This document shows positions 16,158 to 26,014 of a stretch of 56,322 nt of DNA, in pieces. Origin of the DNA: a bacterium. Its GTDB lineage: Bacteria > JAJRZV01. A program made the position numbers and the translations under genes. Position 1 is the stretch's first letter, and every line of letters begins with the position of its first letter. The notes below the pieces were generated by a model, which was not told where the DNA came from, did not search any database, and was given only the letters and a program-made list of their open reading frames with translations. Location of the stretch: positions 1 through 56,322 of the forward strand of contig JAJRZV010000074.1 of assembly GCA_024275095.1 (NCBI GenBank). Direction: 5' to 3'.

Positions 16158-17117
16158 ATGCTGAAGGAAATCCGCAAAGGCGAAAAAGGTGCACTCGCCC
16201 GTGCCATCACCGAAATTGAAAGAGGGACCTCACAGGGACAGGAAATATTAAGCCAGCTGGACAAAGGATTTTTAAACGCATACGTCATCGGTATTACCGG
16301 ACCATCCGGGGCCGGTAAGTCCACCCTGCTGAATGCCCTGGCAAATGAATACGTGGCCTCAGGAGAAAAAGTGGCCATACTGGCGGTGGATCCCACCTCG
16401 CCTTTTTCCGGAGGCGCCCTTCTCGGTGACCGCCTGCGCATGAACTCTCTTGCACTGAATCCGTCTGTATTTATACGAAGTATTGGTTCACGAGGGCGAC
16501 AGGGCGGTATATGTCCCATGGCATCCGATATTATCCGGGTCATGGACGCTGCCGGTTACCCTCTCATCTTCGTGGAAACAGTTGGAATTGGACAGGCAGA
16601 GGTGGAAGTAATGGATATCGCAGATACCGTTGTACTCGTAATTACTCCTGATTACGGAGACGGAATTCAAACTCTCAAAGCCGGAGTCATGGAAATTGCA
16701 GACATTTTTGTAATCAACAAGGCCGACAAGTACGATGCTTCGGCATTCGCTTCCGAACTTCGTACAATTCTGGAAATGTCCCGCAACAACTCCAATCCGT
16801 GGCAGAAACCTGTCATAGTAGCCTCTGCTCGCCGTAAGGAAGGAATTAACGAACTCAAAGATGCAATTGAAGCCCACAAGAAATTTCTTACTGAAACAAA
16901 ACTACTCGAAAAGCAGCGCTTTCAGCGACGACTCAAGGAATTTGCAGGGTCACTCGCCTCTGCAATTTCACAAAATATTAAAGAAATGATCAGTGGCGGT
17001 GAGTTCAAGGACCTGGAAAAGCTTATCGCAGAGGGTGCTTCTTCATTACATATAAAAAAGCAGCTTGTAAAAAAACTCCTGGAGGATCCCGATGCTATTG
17101 AAAAAGTATTTGGTTAA
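16158..17117 (+). CDS. meaB: MeaB/ArgK-family GTPase (methylmalonyl-CoA mutase chaperone)
   Basis: 319 aa. A G3E-family P-loop GTPase that protects and reloads adenosylcobalamin-dependent acyl-CoA mutases. Walker A GPSGAGKS (48-55), the family motif VDPTSPFSGGALLGDR, VETVGIGQAEVEV and the NKAD specificity loop are present. AGGAG 6 nt before ATG 16158 and the family's usual N-terminus (LKEIRKGEKGALARAI) support this start; an in-frame extension to 16044 exists. The mutase itself is not in the window, but a methylmalonyl-CoA epimerase-like gene is at 47987. The end overlaps the TldD gene by 26 nt. Confidence 0.92.
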   Translation: MLKEIRKGEKGALARAITEIERGTSQGQEILSQLDKGFLNAYVIGITGPSGAGKSTLLNALANEYVASGEKVAILAVDPTSPFSGGALLGDRLRMNSLALNPSVFIRSIGSRGRQGGICPMASDIIRVMDAAGYPLIFVETVGIGQAEVEVMDIADTVVLVITPDYGDGIQTLKAGVMEIADIFVINKADKYDASAFASELRTILEMSRNNSNPWQKPVIVASARRKEGINELKDAIEAHKKFLTETKLLEKQRFQRRLKEFAGSLASAISQNIKEMISGGEFKDLEKLIAEGASSLHIKKQLVKKLLEDPDAIEKVFG

Positions 17118-18777
17118 AGCACTTTTCGCGGCGCTTCTCGTAACTTTGACCCCCTTGTCAGCACCGGGAGCGAATCCTGACGTGGTTTTTAAAGCCATGG
17201 AAAAGGAAATGAAGCGGAACATGAAAGGCCTTCACATGGAAGATTACAAACGCCCGTATTTCATGGCTTACAGACTCACTGAAGTTGACGTGCTTTCACT
17301 TGAAGCAAGGTACGGCGCACTTGTCCAAAATTACCGGAACACCTACAGGGTTATCTATACAGAGGTGCGGGTAGGTGATTACAAGTTCGACAACACCGGA
17401 GACAATGCATACCGCCTCGGAGCTCGTATTGGCGAAAACATAGACTACTACGCGCCAGTTGAGGATGACCCGAAAGCCCTGATGCACAAACTCTGGCTGA
17501 TGTCAGATATCAGGTACAAAGAAGCGATTAACCAGTACATGAAAAAAAAGGGCCAAAATATCTTCAGACCACGAGAAGACCTGATCGACTTTACTCACGA
17601 GAAAAAAGTTGTCTACATGGGCTCACCCGTCTCTCTCAACCTGGACTCCCAACGTGCTGTAGAGCTCGTAAAAAAAGTTTCTGCCGTGTTCAAAGAGTAT
17701 CCAGAAATTATCAACTCTTCAGTTTCGTTCGATGCAAGGGCTGTCAACAAATACTTCATCAATTCAGAGGGCACACGTATACTCCAGGGTTCCACGTCCT
17801 ACTACATTCGCATAGATGCGAGAACAAAAGCGGAAGACGGCATGCCGGTTCAAAACTTTCACACGTTCTTCTTTACATCCCCGGAAGATATTCCGCCCGA
17901 AGACGAAATCATCCAGGCAGCCCACGATGTGGCGGAACAGCTTATCAAACTGAAAAAAGCCAAGGAGATGGAACCCTATTCCGGCCCTGCCATTTTGACC
18001 GCAGAAGTCGCCGGAGTGTTTTTTCACGAAGTCCTGGGACACCGTCTTGAAGGGGAACGTCAGCGCAGCGAGATGGAAGGAAAAACATTCTCGAAAAAAC
18101 TCGGTGAAAAAATTGCACCAGGGTTTATAGACATTATTGACGATCCCACACTTGAAAGTTTCCAGGGAACGAAACTGGCTGGTCATTATCTGTACGACGA
18201 TGAAGGTGTACCTGCCCAGAAGGTTGCACTTGTAAAAAATGGGGTTCTGAAAAACTATCTCACCTCGCGCACCCCCCCAAAAGGTTACAAGCATTCCAAC
18301 GGCCACGGACGTGCTGCAGATATTCAAAAACCCATGGCCCGTATGGGCAATCTCATCGTGAAATCGCACAAAGAAATGCCTTATGAGGAGCTTAAAAAGA
18401 AGTTGCTGGAACTCTTACGAGAAAAAAACAAGCCTTTCGGCTTTATTCTTAAAAAAGCCCGAGGAGGAGAAACAAATACCTCACGCTTCGGGTTTCAGGC
18501 ATTCAAAGGCAAACCGGTTCTTGTTTACAAAGTTTACGCCAAAGACGGACGAGAAGAGCTTGTAAGAGGCGTCGAAATTGTAGGAACTCCCCTTATCACC
18601 ATCAATAAGATCGTAGCGACCGGTAACGATTACGGTGTCTTCAACGGCTACTGCGGTGCAGAAAGTGGTTACATACCGGTCTCCACAGTAGCTCCGAGTA
18701 TCCTGGTCTCAGAAATTGAACTCCAGAAAACTGCCGCACGCAAAAAACGTCCACCCATACTCAAACCCCCGTTGTAA
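17092..18777 (+). CDS. Exported TldD/PmbA-family metalloprotease homologue
   Basis: 561 aa, longer than TldD (about 480) mainly because of its N-terminus. MLLKKYLVKALFAALLVTLT...SAPGA is a signal-peptide-like start, so this copy should be exported. The TldD metal motif HExxxH is intact (H312-E313...H317 in FFHEVLGHRLEGE), as is the C-terminal Gly-rich region. E. coli TldD/TldE is a cytoplasmic heterodimeric protease; only one partner is encoded here. GGAGG precedes the ATG inside the end of meaB. A barrel protein follows after 5 nt, suggesting a joint envelope role. Confidence 0.87.
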   Translation: MLLKKYLVKALFAALLVTLTPLSAPGANPDVVFKAMEKEMKRNMKGLHMEDYKRPYFMAYRLTEVDVLSLEARYGALVQNYRNTYRVIYTEVRVGDYKFDNTGDNAYRLGARIGENIDYYAPVEDDPKALMHKLWLMSDIRYKEAINQYMKKKGQNIFRPREDLIDFTHEKKVVYMGSPVSLNLDSQRAVELVKKVSAVFKEYPEIINSSVSFDARAVNKYFINSEGTRILQGSTSYYIRIDARTKAEDGMPVQNFHTFFFTSPEDIPPEDEIIQAAHDVAEQLIKLKKAKEMEPYSGPAILTAEVAGVFFHEVLGHRLEGERQRSEMEGKTFSKKLGEKIAPGFIDIIDDPTLESFQGTKLAGHYLYDDEGVPAQKVALVKNGVLKNYLTSRTPPKGYKHSNGHGRAADIQKPMARMGNLIVKSHKEMPYEELKKKLLELLREKNKPFGFILKKARGGETNTSRFGFQAFKGKPVLVYKVYAKDGREELVRGVEIVGTPLITINKIVATGNDYGVFNGYCGAESGYIPVSTVAPSILVSEIELQKTAARKKRPPILKPPL

Positions 18778-18782
18778 CAAAT

Positions 18783-19559
18783 GTGGTGAAATTAAAACGT
18801 ACATCTATTGCATTATTACTCTTTTGTATTTTTCAGAATTTCTATTTGCCTGCAAAATCAGAGGCCAGATGCGCATTCGCTCCGGAAGAAATGATCAAAA
18901 TCACACTGGAACTTCCGGATGCGCAGCCATCTTCCGAATTCAAAAAACTTATCGGAGATATAATCAACCATTACCTTTTCACCCCGTACAACGCATACCC
19001 CCATGGGAAAGGCATGGAAGTAAAATTTCTTTCACATTTCATACAAATGCAAAACGCTACATACTGGAATGATGCACTGACATCCAGTTATTCTAACAGG
19101 AACTTTTTTCAGGCTATTGGAGTTACTCTTGTAAAAGGTCTTCCGCTGGATGTGGATTTTGGTTTCACCTATATGAAAAACCTGGACTTCTGTGATCAGA
19201 CATTCATGTGGTCACTGAGCTGGGCTCCCATTCCGGGATGGGAATCACTTTATGCTTTTTCAGTGAGAACGGACTTTTTCTACCTGTACGGCAATGGCTT
19301 TTATTTTGCCTACGGAACAAACATAGGGGCTACCATATCCAAACGGATCGGAAGATTTACCCCCTATGCGGGTGTTATCATCACGTTCACAAAGGCATTT
19401 TCAGCCTCTTATTATCGAAAATACCTCGGAGCACCCTTTATATTTTCCGGGAAAGGCACAATCGGATTAAACTACAACCTTTCATTTATTCAGATAGGAA
19501 TGCAATTCTCCATTTCCAGTCTGGTCAGTTACACACTGACGGTTGGAGGAAGGTTTTAA
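18783..19559 (+). CDS. Putative outer-membrane beta-barrel protein
   Basis: 258 aa. Signal peptide (residues 1-29, with LALLLFCIF-type core and AKSEA end), then from about residue 75 repeated amphipathic strands rich in aromatic residues (VDFGFTYM, YAFSVRTDFFYLYG, FIQIGMQFSIS), ending in Phe (VGGRF), the usual signature of an outer-membrane barrel. No specific family recognised. GTG start 5 nt after the TldD stop, with a poor ribosome site. The 3' end overlaps the convergent TPR gene by 4 nt. Confidence 0.72.
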   Translation: MVKLKRTSIALLLFCIFQNFYLPAKSEARCAFAPEEMIKITLELPDAQPSSEFKKLIGDIINHYLFTPYNAYPHGKGMEVKFLSHFIQMQNATYWNDALTSSYSNRNFFQAIGVTLVKGLPLDVDFGFTYMKNLDFCDQTFMWSLSWAPIPGWESLYAFSVRTDFFYLYGNGFYFAYGTNIGATISKRIGRFTPYAGVIITFTKAFSASYYRKYLGAPFIFSGKGTIGLNYNLSFIQIGMQFSISSLVSYTLTVGGRF

Positions 19560-20236
19560 CGATATTTGCGCAGTACAAGACGCCTCTTGAGCCTTTTAAT
19601 TTTCCACCTCATGTATTCGGGGTTATAACCTTTTTGCAATGCTTCGGTTGCGGTCTGAATGGCTGCCTTCAATTTTTCCTGAGATTCATATAACCGGACA
19701 AGCCTGAAATAAGCGGTTTCCTGAATGTCTCTGGGATAGGAACCTTTTACAAGTTTGCGACATATTGATATGGCTCTATCTATCTGACCGAGGGCCTCCT
19801 CTGCACGTGACAGAAGAAGATACATTCGCCCTGACTGATACCCTTCTCTTATCAATCGGTCAACAAGCAGTTTCATTTGAAAATAATTTTTCTGCATTTC
19901 GAAGCATTGACACATTTTTGAAACGATATCTTCAACATCATCTGTACGTGCCCTTTCCAGCGCTGAAAAATAGTACTCAAGCGCCTGGGCACATCTGTCC
20001 GTGTAATAAAAATGATCTGCAAGTGTCAGGTACACCTGTGTACAAACATCCGTTCCTCCAGAAAGATTACATGCCTGAAGAAGCAGGCGTTCTCCTTCCT
20101 GCTCGCGAGAAGGAGAATTCAGCAGACGATTTCCCTCTGAAAGAAGTTCCTTAACGGAATAATCCGTGCTCTTCTCCGCAAATTGGCATGAAAAAGCACC
20201 TGCTGCAATGCTGACTATAACCAGGAAATACCGCAT
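19556..20236 (-). CDS. TPR-repeat lipoprotein
   Basis: 226 aa. Signal sequence MRYFLVIVSIAAGAFSC with a lipobox-like end (C17), followed by helical pairs of TPR type (for example ALEYYFSALERA, GRMYLLLSRAEEALGQIDRAISICRKLV, FRLVRLYESQEKLKAAIQTATEALQKG). A scaffold or assembly role in the envelope is typical of such proteins. The ATG sits one base after the gyrA stop (TGATATG), so it is translationally coupled to gyrA. I rejected an extension to 20275. Confidence 0.78.
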   Translation of the reverse strand: MRYFLVIVSIAAGAFSCQFAEKSTDYSVKELLSEGNRLLNSPSREQEGERLLLQACNLSGGTDVCTQVYLTLADHFYYTDRCAQALEYYFSALERARTDDVEDIVSKMCQCFEMQKNYFQMKLLVDRLIREGYQSGRMYLLLSRAEEALGQIDRAISICRKLVKGSYPRDIQETAYFRLVRLYESQEKLKAAIQTATEALQKGYNPEYMRWKIKRLKRRLVLRKYR

Positions 20237-20237
20237 A

Positions 20238-22669
20238 TCAGGCCTCTTCGGGCCTGATGATAGCCACATCTGCAACCTCTTCGTCTTTGTCGCATTTCAT
20301 AATCCGTACACCTGATGCTGCGCGGCCGAATTGTGACACCTCGCGTGCACTGAATTTGATGATTTTACCCTTGGTGCTTGTAAGGATTACTTCATCATCT
20401 TCCGATACAGGAAGGGCATTGATCACACGGCCCGTCTTCTCCGTCACCTTTACAGCGATTACGCCTCCGCCGCCACGGTTCTGCCGTCGAAATGCCGAAA
20501 AGTTTACTCTCTTGCCGTAGCCCCTGGCACTGACAATCAACATGGCCTTGCCTTCTTCTACAGGTACACCACAAACAACTGCGTCGCCTTCAGAAAGGCT
20601 GATTCCCCGGACGCCATGAGCTGTACGTGCCATTGGTCGTACCCCGCTTTCGCTAAACCGAATTCCTTTACCGCGGGCAGTAACAAGGACAATGTCGCTC
20701 TTTCCATCGGTAAGAAAGGCGTTCACAAGAGTATTGCCCTCTGCAAGTTCAATGGCAGAAATACCTGTCACCCTGGGGTTGGAAAAAGCCGAGAGGGTGG
20801 TTTTTTTCACAATGCCACTGCGAGTCACAAAAAAGACGTAGCGATCTGCGCTGAACTCCCTTACATTAAGACATGCCGCCACATTCTCTCCAGCCTGAAG
20901 TTGAATGAGGTTTTTTACGTGAATTCCCTTGGCAAGTCTCCCCGCCTGAGGAATCTGGTGGACTCGAAGCCAGTACACGCGGCCTTTATCCGTAAAGAAC
21001 ATCATATAATCCTTGGTATTCGCCATGAATATGGAATCCACAATGTCATCCTGCCTTACTTCCAGACCCTTGACCCCCTTTCCACCCCTGCGCTGAGAGC
21101 GGAAAAGGGTGAGAGGAATGCGCTTGATGTATCCTGTCCGCGTATAAATGACAACCATGTTTTCTTCGGGTATGAGCTCTTCATCGCTGAAATCCTTTTC
21201 TCCTTCTACAATGTCGGTTTTGCGCTCATCGCCGAATTTTTCTTTGACTTCGGTAATTTCGCGGATGATAAGGTCGTTAACCTTTTTGTCACTGCGCAGG
21301 ATGCTCTCAAGTTCGTCAATAAGTTTCTTTATCTGTTTAAGTTCATCAAGAATGGCCTGGCGCTCAAGCGCTGTAAGTTTTTCCAGTTTCATATCAAGAA
21401 TGGCCTTGGCCTGGATCTCGGTAATATCAAATTCCTTCATCAGGGCTTCACGCGCAGCCGCCGGATTTTTTGAGGCTCGAATGAGCTCGATACATCTGTC
21501 GAGATTGTCCACTGCTACTTTCAGCCCTTCGAGTATGTGTTCTCTCTGTCTGGCCCTTTCCAGCTCAAAGTGCGTCCTGCGCCTTATAACCTCCCTGCGG
21601 TGAGATACAAAAATATCCAGTGCTTCTTTTAAATTGAGAAGTTTTGGTTGGTTGTGATGAAGCGCGAGCAAAATAATACCAAAGGTTGTTTGAAGAGGGG
21701 TCAGCTTATAAAGTTGCTTGAGTACCACCCCTGAATTTTCGCCGCGTTTAATCTCCACAATAATCCTCATGCCCTCCCTGTCTGATTCATCCCTGATATC
21801 AGCCACGCCCCGGATTCTCTCCTGCCTGGCGAGTTCAGCAATTTTTTCTATCAATTTTGCCTTGTTAACCATGTAAGGAATTTCCGTAATAACAATCGTT
21901 TCGCGTTCGCCCTTTTCTCTTTCAATGTACGCGCGACCGCGTACCGTGATAATACCCTTCCCTGTCCTGTAGGCTTCTTTGATTTCCCTGCTCCCGATAA
22001 TCATTCCCCGCGTTGGAAAATCAGGTCCCTTAACAATATCCATGAGCTCTTCAATGGAACAACGCGGGTTTTGCACAAGATAAATAATGGCATCGCAAAT
22101 TTCTGTCAGGTTATGCGGAGGTATGTTTGTGGCCATACCCACGGCAATGCCTGATGACCCGTTAACAAGCAGGTTGGGGACACGTGATGGAAGAACCACC
22201 GGCTCTCTTAAACTACCGTCATAATTGGGCACAAAGTCCACAGTGTCTTTCTCGATATCTTCCAGCAACATTTCGGCCATCGTGCTCATGCGCACTTCCG
22301 TGTATCGCATGGCTGCCGGCGGGTCCCCGTCCATAGAACCAAAATTGCCCTGGCCTTCTACCAGCAGATACCGCATGGAAAAGTCCTGCGCCATCCGGAC
22401 AAGTGCGTCGTAAACAGCAGCGTCACCGTGGGGATGGTACTTACCGATGACGTCTCCAACTACTCTTGCGGACTTTCTGAATGGTTTGTCGTGAGTATTA
22501 CGGCTTCGTACATGGCGTAGAGGATTCGACGGTGAACAGGTTTGAGACCATCACGTGCGTCAGGAAGTGCCCTTCCTACAATAACGCTCATTGCGTAGTC
22601 GAGATATGAACGTCTCAGTTCGCGATCAATGGTGGTTTCAATAAACTCCCTGGCAAACTGCTGTTCCAT
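20238..22669 (-). CDS. gyrA: DNA gyrase subunit A, with a one-base frameshift
   Basis: It encodes the DNA-cleaving subunit of gyrase. Two frames cover the protein: 22669 to about 22501 gives residues 1-56, and the rest continues one frame over to 20238. Restoring one G (GCC-GT-AAT to GCC-GGT-AAT, near 22501) rebuilds an 810-aa GyrA without further change: catalytic Tyr123 in [14 protein letters not shown], and the GyrA box QRRGGKG, which separates it from ParC. The position of E. coli Ser83 is Ala84; the Asp87 equivalent is kept. Gyrase is essential, so a sequence error is the likeliest cause. AGGAGG lies upstream. Confidence 0.93.
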
Positions 22670-22684
22670 ATACCGACCTCCTCG

Positions 22685-23677
22685 TTACTCTTTTCTTTCT
22701 GCCACATAATGGCACAACTCATTTAGTCTAAGAATATATTCACCATTACTTTTAAACACTTCTCTCAGGTGTGCATTCGCCCTTCTGGCATACTCTTGTG
22801 CAAGTCTTCTGGTATCCCGTGCTCCTCCGTAATTAAGTACCAGTGATAAAATTGTCTGGATTTGATCTTCATCCTCGTTGGCAGCAAACTGCTGCTTTGA
22901 AAGGAAATCCTTAATGTGCTTTCGCTCCAAATTTGATGCCCTTTCATAAGCGAGAACGAGTGGCAATGTGATTTTATGCTCACGAAGATCTTTACCCGGG
23001 GTCTTTCCTGTTCTCTCCTCTATAGAATCATAGTCCAGTGCATCGTCGGCGAGTTGGAATGCGATACCAAAATCCAGCCCGAATTTTCTCAAAGCACGAC
23101 GGGCCTCAGGAGATGAATTAATTCCAATAGCCGGTAATTCACAGGCACACGCCATGAGATACGCTGTTTTGCGGGTAATAATTTCCATGTAGGTCTCACT
23201 ATTAAATTTATCTATATCGGTGTTGTAAAGCTGAATCGCTTCACCTTCGACCATCTTTATTACCACGTCGAGCAAAATCCTCATAACCTCCTGATTGTCA
23301 AGTTCCAGAGCTACCTGAGAAGCGTAAGCGAGAATATAATCTCCTGCCAGAACACTGACCTTGTTGCCCCATACCACATTTGCAGAAGGTTTACCTCGCC
23401 GCATTTCTGCCACATCCACCACGTCATCGTGAATAAGCGTCGCGGTATGAAGAAGCTCCACGATGGCTCCGGCCTTGAGAATAAAATCCTCGGGCGCCCT
23501 GACCAGCTTCCCACATAAACACGTTAAAAGCGGCCTGATACGTTTACCACCACTCTGTAAGATGTAAGAACTTACCTGCGGCAACAACTGAACCTCATGG
23601 TTGACGATAGACTGCATGTACTCATCAATGCGCCTCAATTGTGCTTTCACAGGTTTCACAATTTCCTGATACTTCAC
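22685..23677 (-). CDS. Long-chain polyprenyl diphosphate synthase
   Basis: 330 aa. Extends farnesyl or geranylgeranyl diphosphate with isopentenyl diphosphate to make the tail of a quinone. First Asp-rich motif DDVVD (84-88) followed by RRGKP; second motif DDALD (211-215). Small residues before the first motif (HTATLIHDD) fit a long-chain enzyme such as octaprenyl or heptaprenyl synthase (IspB/HepT type). GTG start with GAGGG upstream; 15 nt before gyrA, so the two are probably co-transcribed. Confidence 0.92.
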   Translation of the reverse strand: MKYQEIVKPVKAQLRRIDEYMQSIVNHEVQLLPQVSSYILQSGGKRIRPLLTCLCGKLVRAPEDFILKAGAIVELLHTATLIHDDVVDVAEMRRGKPSANVVWGNKVSVLAGDYILAYASQVALELDNQEVMRILLDVVIKMVEGEAIQLYNTDIDKFNSETYMEIITRKTAYLMACACELPAIGINSSPEARRALRKFGLDFGIAFQLADDALDYDSIEERTGKTPGKDLREHKITLPLVLAYERASNLERKHIKDFLSKQQFAANEDEDQIQTILSLVLNYGGARDTRRLAQEYARRANAHLREVFKSNGEYILRLNELCHYVAERKE

Positions 23678-23805
23678 TTTTCACCCTCACCTGCCGTCAA
23701 AACATGTTGCTCTAACACCGGTGACTCATTCTCCGGGAACACTGCGTTCATTAAAGTCCGCAAGACTTCAGGCATATATGCATGGAGAAGCGCCAGGAAT
23801 TCATT

Positions 23806-24627
23806 TTATCCAGCGTGCCCCAATCTTTTAAGCAAAGTTCTTCGTGCCTTTTTTAATACCCGCGCGGCTGTAATTAGCTCTCGCCCTGTAGGATCTATCG
23901 AAACGAGACGGCTCTTCTCGCCTTCCCGAAGCACCTCTATCGCAGCGCTGACAGAAGCATTTATGCAGGCTGTTACATTAAAACGTGTTCCGTTGGCGAG
24001 TACGTCTTTCACCTCCTGTGAAGGAGACTTGCGCCTGACCATATTGTTAACCCGTTGAATAAAAATCAGGCTGGAAAACAATCGTTTGTTTGTTTTAAAA
24101 GAAAACAGTACACTTTTCAGTGTCCTTTCCATGAGTTCATCATCTTTGCGATCTGACTCTTTAATAATAAGCGGGGCTGTACGAATAAGATTTCCTCCTA
24201 CCACGGAATCAGCCCAGTATTCCCAGGCGATATGTGTGCTTCTTGGAACATGAGCGCCACGAATTAACGCGGAAGGAATAAAAAAATTGTGTGAGATAGT
24301 ATCAGAGGCAAGATGGGCAAGGTACCCATAGCTGAAAGCCTTCTGGCGCTGACCAACCGAGTTCTTCAACATCTGGAAAGCGAACTTCCAGTTATGACAA
24401 TGTTCATGATATGGAGCCAGATTTTTACCAAGAATTACATCAGCGCCTATCATGCCATACATAAAATCATAGATATACCTGGTAATGATAAGAGCAATAC
24501 CTCCGGGTAAAGACGAGGTCGCTCGCAGAACCCCTTCAGCAATATTCAAATGAGTTCCCGGCGCCCATGCCCAGGCCTCATGGGGAATAAGTAAAATTAC
24601 AACAACGAGTGTCAAAAACACAATCAT
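23806..24627 (-). CDS. Zinc-dependent phospholipase C-like exported protein
   Basis: 273 aa. Signal peptide MIVFLTLVVVILLIPHEAWA; the next residues WAPGTHLNIAEG begin the zinc-dependent phospholipase C fold, where the new N-terminal Trp and several His/Asp residues bind three zinc ions. Other ligands are in EHCHNWKFAF and YLAHLASDTISHNFF. Proteins of this type are common in deltaproteobacterial genomes, mostly uncharacterised. Ribosome site GGGAG. It is followed by a 128-nt gap before the prenyl synthase end region. Confidence 0.82.
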   Translation of the reverse strand: MIVFLTLVVVILLIPHEAWAWAPGTHLNIAEGVLRATSSLPGGIALIITRYIYDFMYGMIGADVILGKNLAPYHEHCHNWKFAFQMLKNSVGQRQKAFSYGYLAHLASDTISHNFFIPSALIRGAHVPRSTHIAWEYWADSVVGGNLIRTAPLIIKESDRKDDELMERTLKSVLFSFKTNKRLFSSLIFIQRVNNMVRRKSPSQEVKDVLANGTRFNVTACINASVSAAIEVLREGEKSRLVSIDPTGRELITAARVLKKARRTLLKRLGHAG

Positions 24628-24714
24628 TTACTCGCTCCCACCCCAATTTTACTCCAGTATCTTCCATATTTCCTATTTAATCCTGCGTCAGAAATTACTG
24701 CGACCCTGTTTATT

Positions 24715-25896
24715 TCAGGCCGATATCTTTTTCAACAGGTGCACGGCAAAATGAAACTTGTCCGAAGCGGAAATTTCCTGCTTTTTTCCGTCAGGCGAAA
24801 TCAGAAAACCGCTGACCTCTCCACTCCCGAAACTCTCCGGAATTTTGTTAGCGACAATAAAATCCAGCCCTTTGTCACGTAACTTTTTCAACGAATTTTC
24901 AAACAGATCATGAGTTTCTGCTGAAAAACCCACAAATAAGCGATTTTTTTTCAAGTGCTGGATAGATTTCAAAATGTCTTCTGTTCTTATCAAATTCAGT
25001 GTAAAGTTTCCCCTGTCCTTTTTTATTTTTCGCTCTTCAATAATATCGGGCCTGAAATCAGCCACGGCAGCTGACATGATAAGCACATCCGCTGACTCCA
25101 GTTCATCGCGAACTGCTTCCAGCATTTCCACTGCAGAAACAATTTCTTTTACATTGATCTGTGACGGCACTCTGGGATGCAGGGGTCCTGTAATCAATGT
25201 AACATCAGCACCCAGAGCATAACTTGCTTTCGCCAGCTCCACCCCCATAATTCCGGTTGAACCGTTTGTGAGGAATCTGACAGGGTCTAAATATTCACGC
25301 GTGGCCCCCCCGGTAACAAGAATTCTCTTACCTTTAAAAGGTCCAGAGGCAACAGCCCGCAAAATTTCAAGAACAATGTCATCAATATGGGCAAGACGCC
25401 CTTCCCCTTCTTCACCACATGCAAGATACCCACTGCCAGGGTCCACAAATGTAAATCCTTTTGCTTTTAATTCTTCCACGTTCCTCTTTACAACAGCATT
25501 TTTCCACATACGTACGTTCATGGCAGGTGCTACCACCACAGGACCTTCATGAGCAAGGACGGAGGCAGTAAGAATATCATCTGCAAGCCCTGCAGCAAGC
25601 TTGCCAATAATATTTGCTGTTGCAGGAGCAATGATAAACGCCTGTGCACCTCTTGAAACTTCAATATGATCAATTCCTTCCTCTCCCATTTCAAAGGGAC
25701 TTAACAGAACCCTGTGACCACTGAGTGTCTGGAAAACAAGCGGTGTCATAAACTGCTGGGCTCCTGGTGACATAACAACGTGAACATCACAGCCCAGGTC
25801 TCTCAGTTGTCTGATAATTTCGGGAGCTTTATAAATGGCGATACTTCCCGTAACTCCCAAAACGACTTTTTTACCCTCAAGAAAATCTTTTTTCAT
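24715..25896 (-). CDS. coaBC: Bifunctional CoaBC (PPC decarboxylase / PPC synthase)
   Basis: 393 aa. Two steps of coenzyme A synthesis: ligation of cysteine to phosphopantothenate, then decarboxylation. N-terminal flavoprotein half: LGVTGSIAIYKAPEI, PAMNVRMW and the catalytic Cys in YLACGEEGEGR. C-terminal CoaB half from about 190: GGATREYLDPVRFLTNGSTG and SAAVADFRP. Normal length and order. ATG with AAAGGAA upstream. An abundance of CoA-using enzymes in the window fits but does not require linkage. Confidence 0.95.
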   Translation of the reverse strand: MKKDFLEGKKVVLGVTGSIAIYKAPEIIRQLRDLGCDVHVVMSPGAQQFMTPLVFQTLSGHRVLLSPFEMGEEGIDHIEVSRGAQAFIIAPATANIIGKLAAGLADDILTASVLAHEGPVVVAPAMNVRMWKNAVVKRNVEELKAKGFTFVDPGSGYLACGEEGEGRLAHIDDIVLEILRAVASGPFKGKRILVTGGATREYLDPVRFLTNGSTGIMGVELAKASYALGADVTLITGPLHPRVPSQINVKEIVSAVEMLEAVRDELESADVLIMSAAVADFRPDIIEERKIKKDRGNFTLNLIRTEDILKSIQHLKKNRLFVGFSAETHDLFENSLKKLRDKGLDFIVANKIPESFGSGEVSGFLISPDGKKQEISASDKFHFAVHLLKKISA

Positions 25897-26014
25897 TTCC
25901 TTTCAGTCCGATGTGGTTTTGTAACAGTGTATATTTTCTGGTATCATTCAGCCAAATGAAAGGTTTTTCGATATTAAAAGCACAACGTCGCGATAGACCA
26001 GCAATACTGTTTCA

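Noticed and set aside
20616-21473. Long plus-strand open frame opposite gyrA
   Set aside because: Antisense shadow of a conserved essential gene.
22490-22510. Programmed frameshifting in gyrA
   Set aside because: No slippery heptamer or stimulatory structure is evident, and a one-base loss explains it; GyrA is not known to use recoding.
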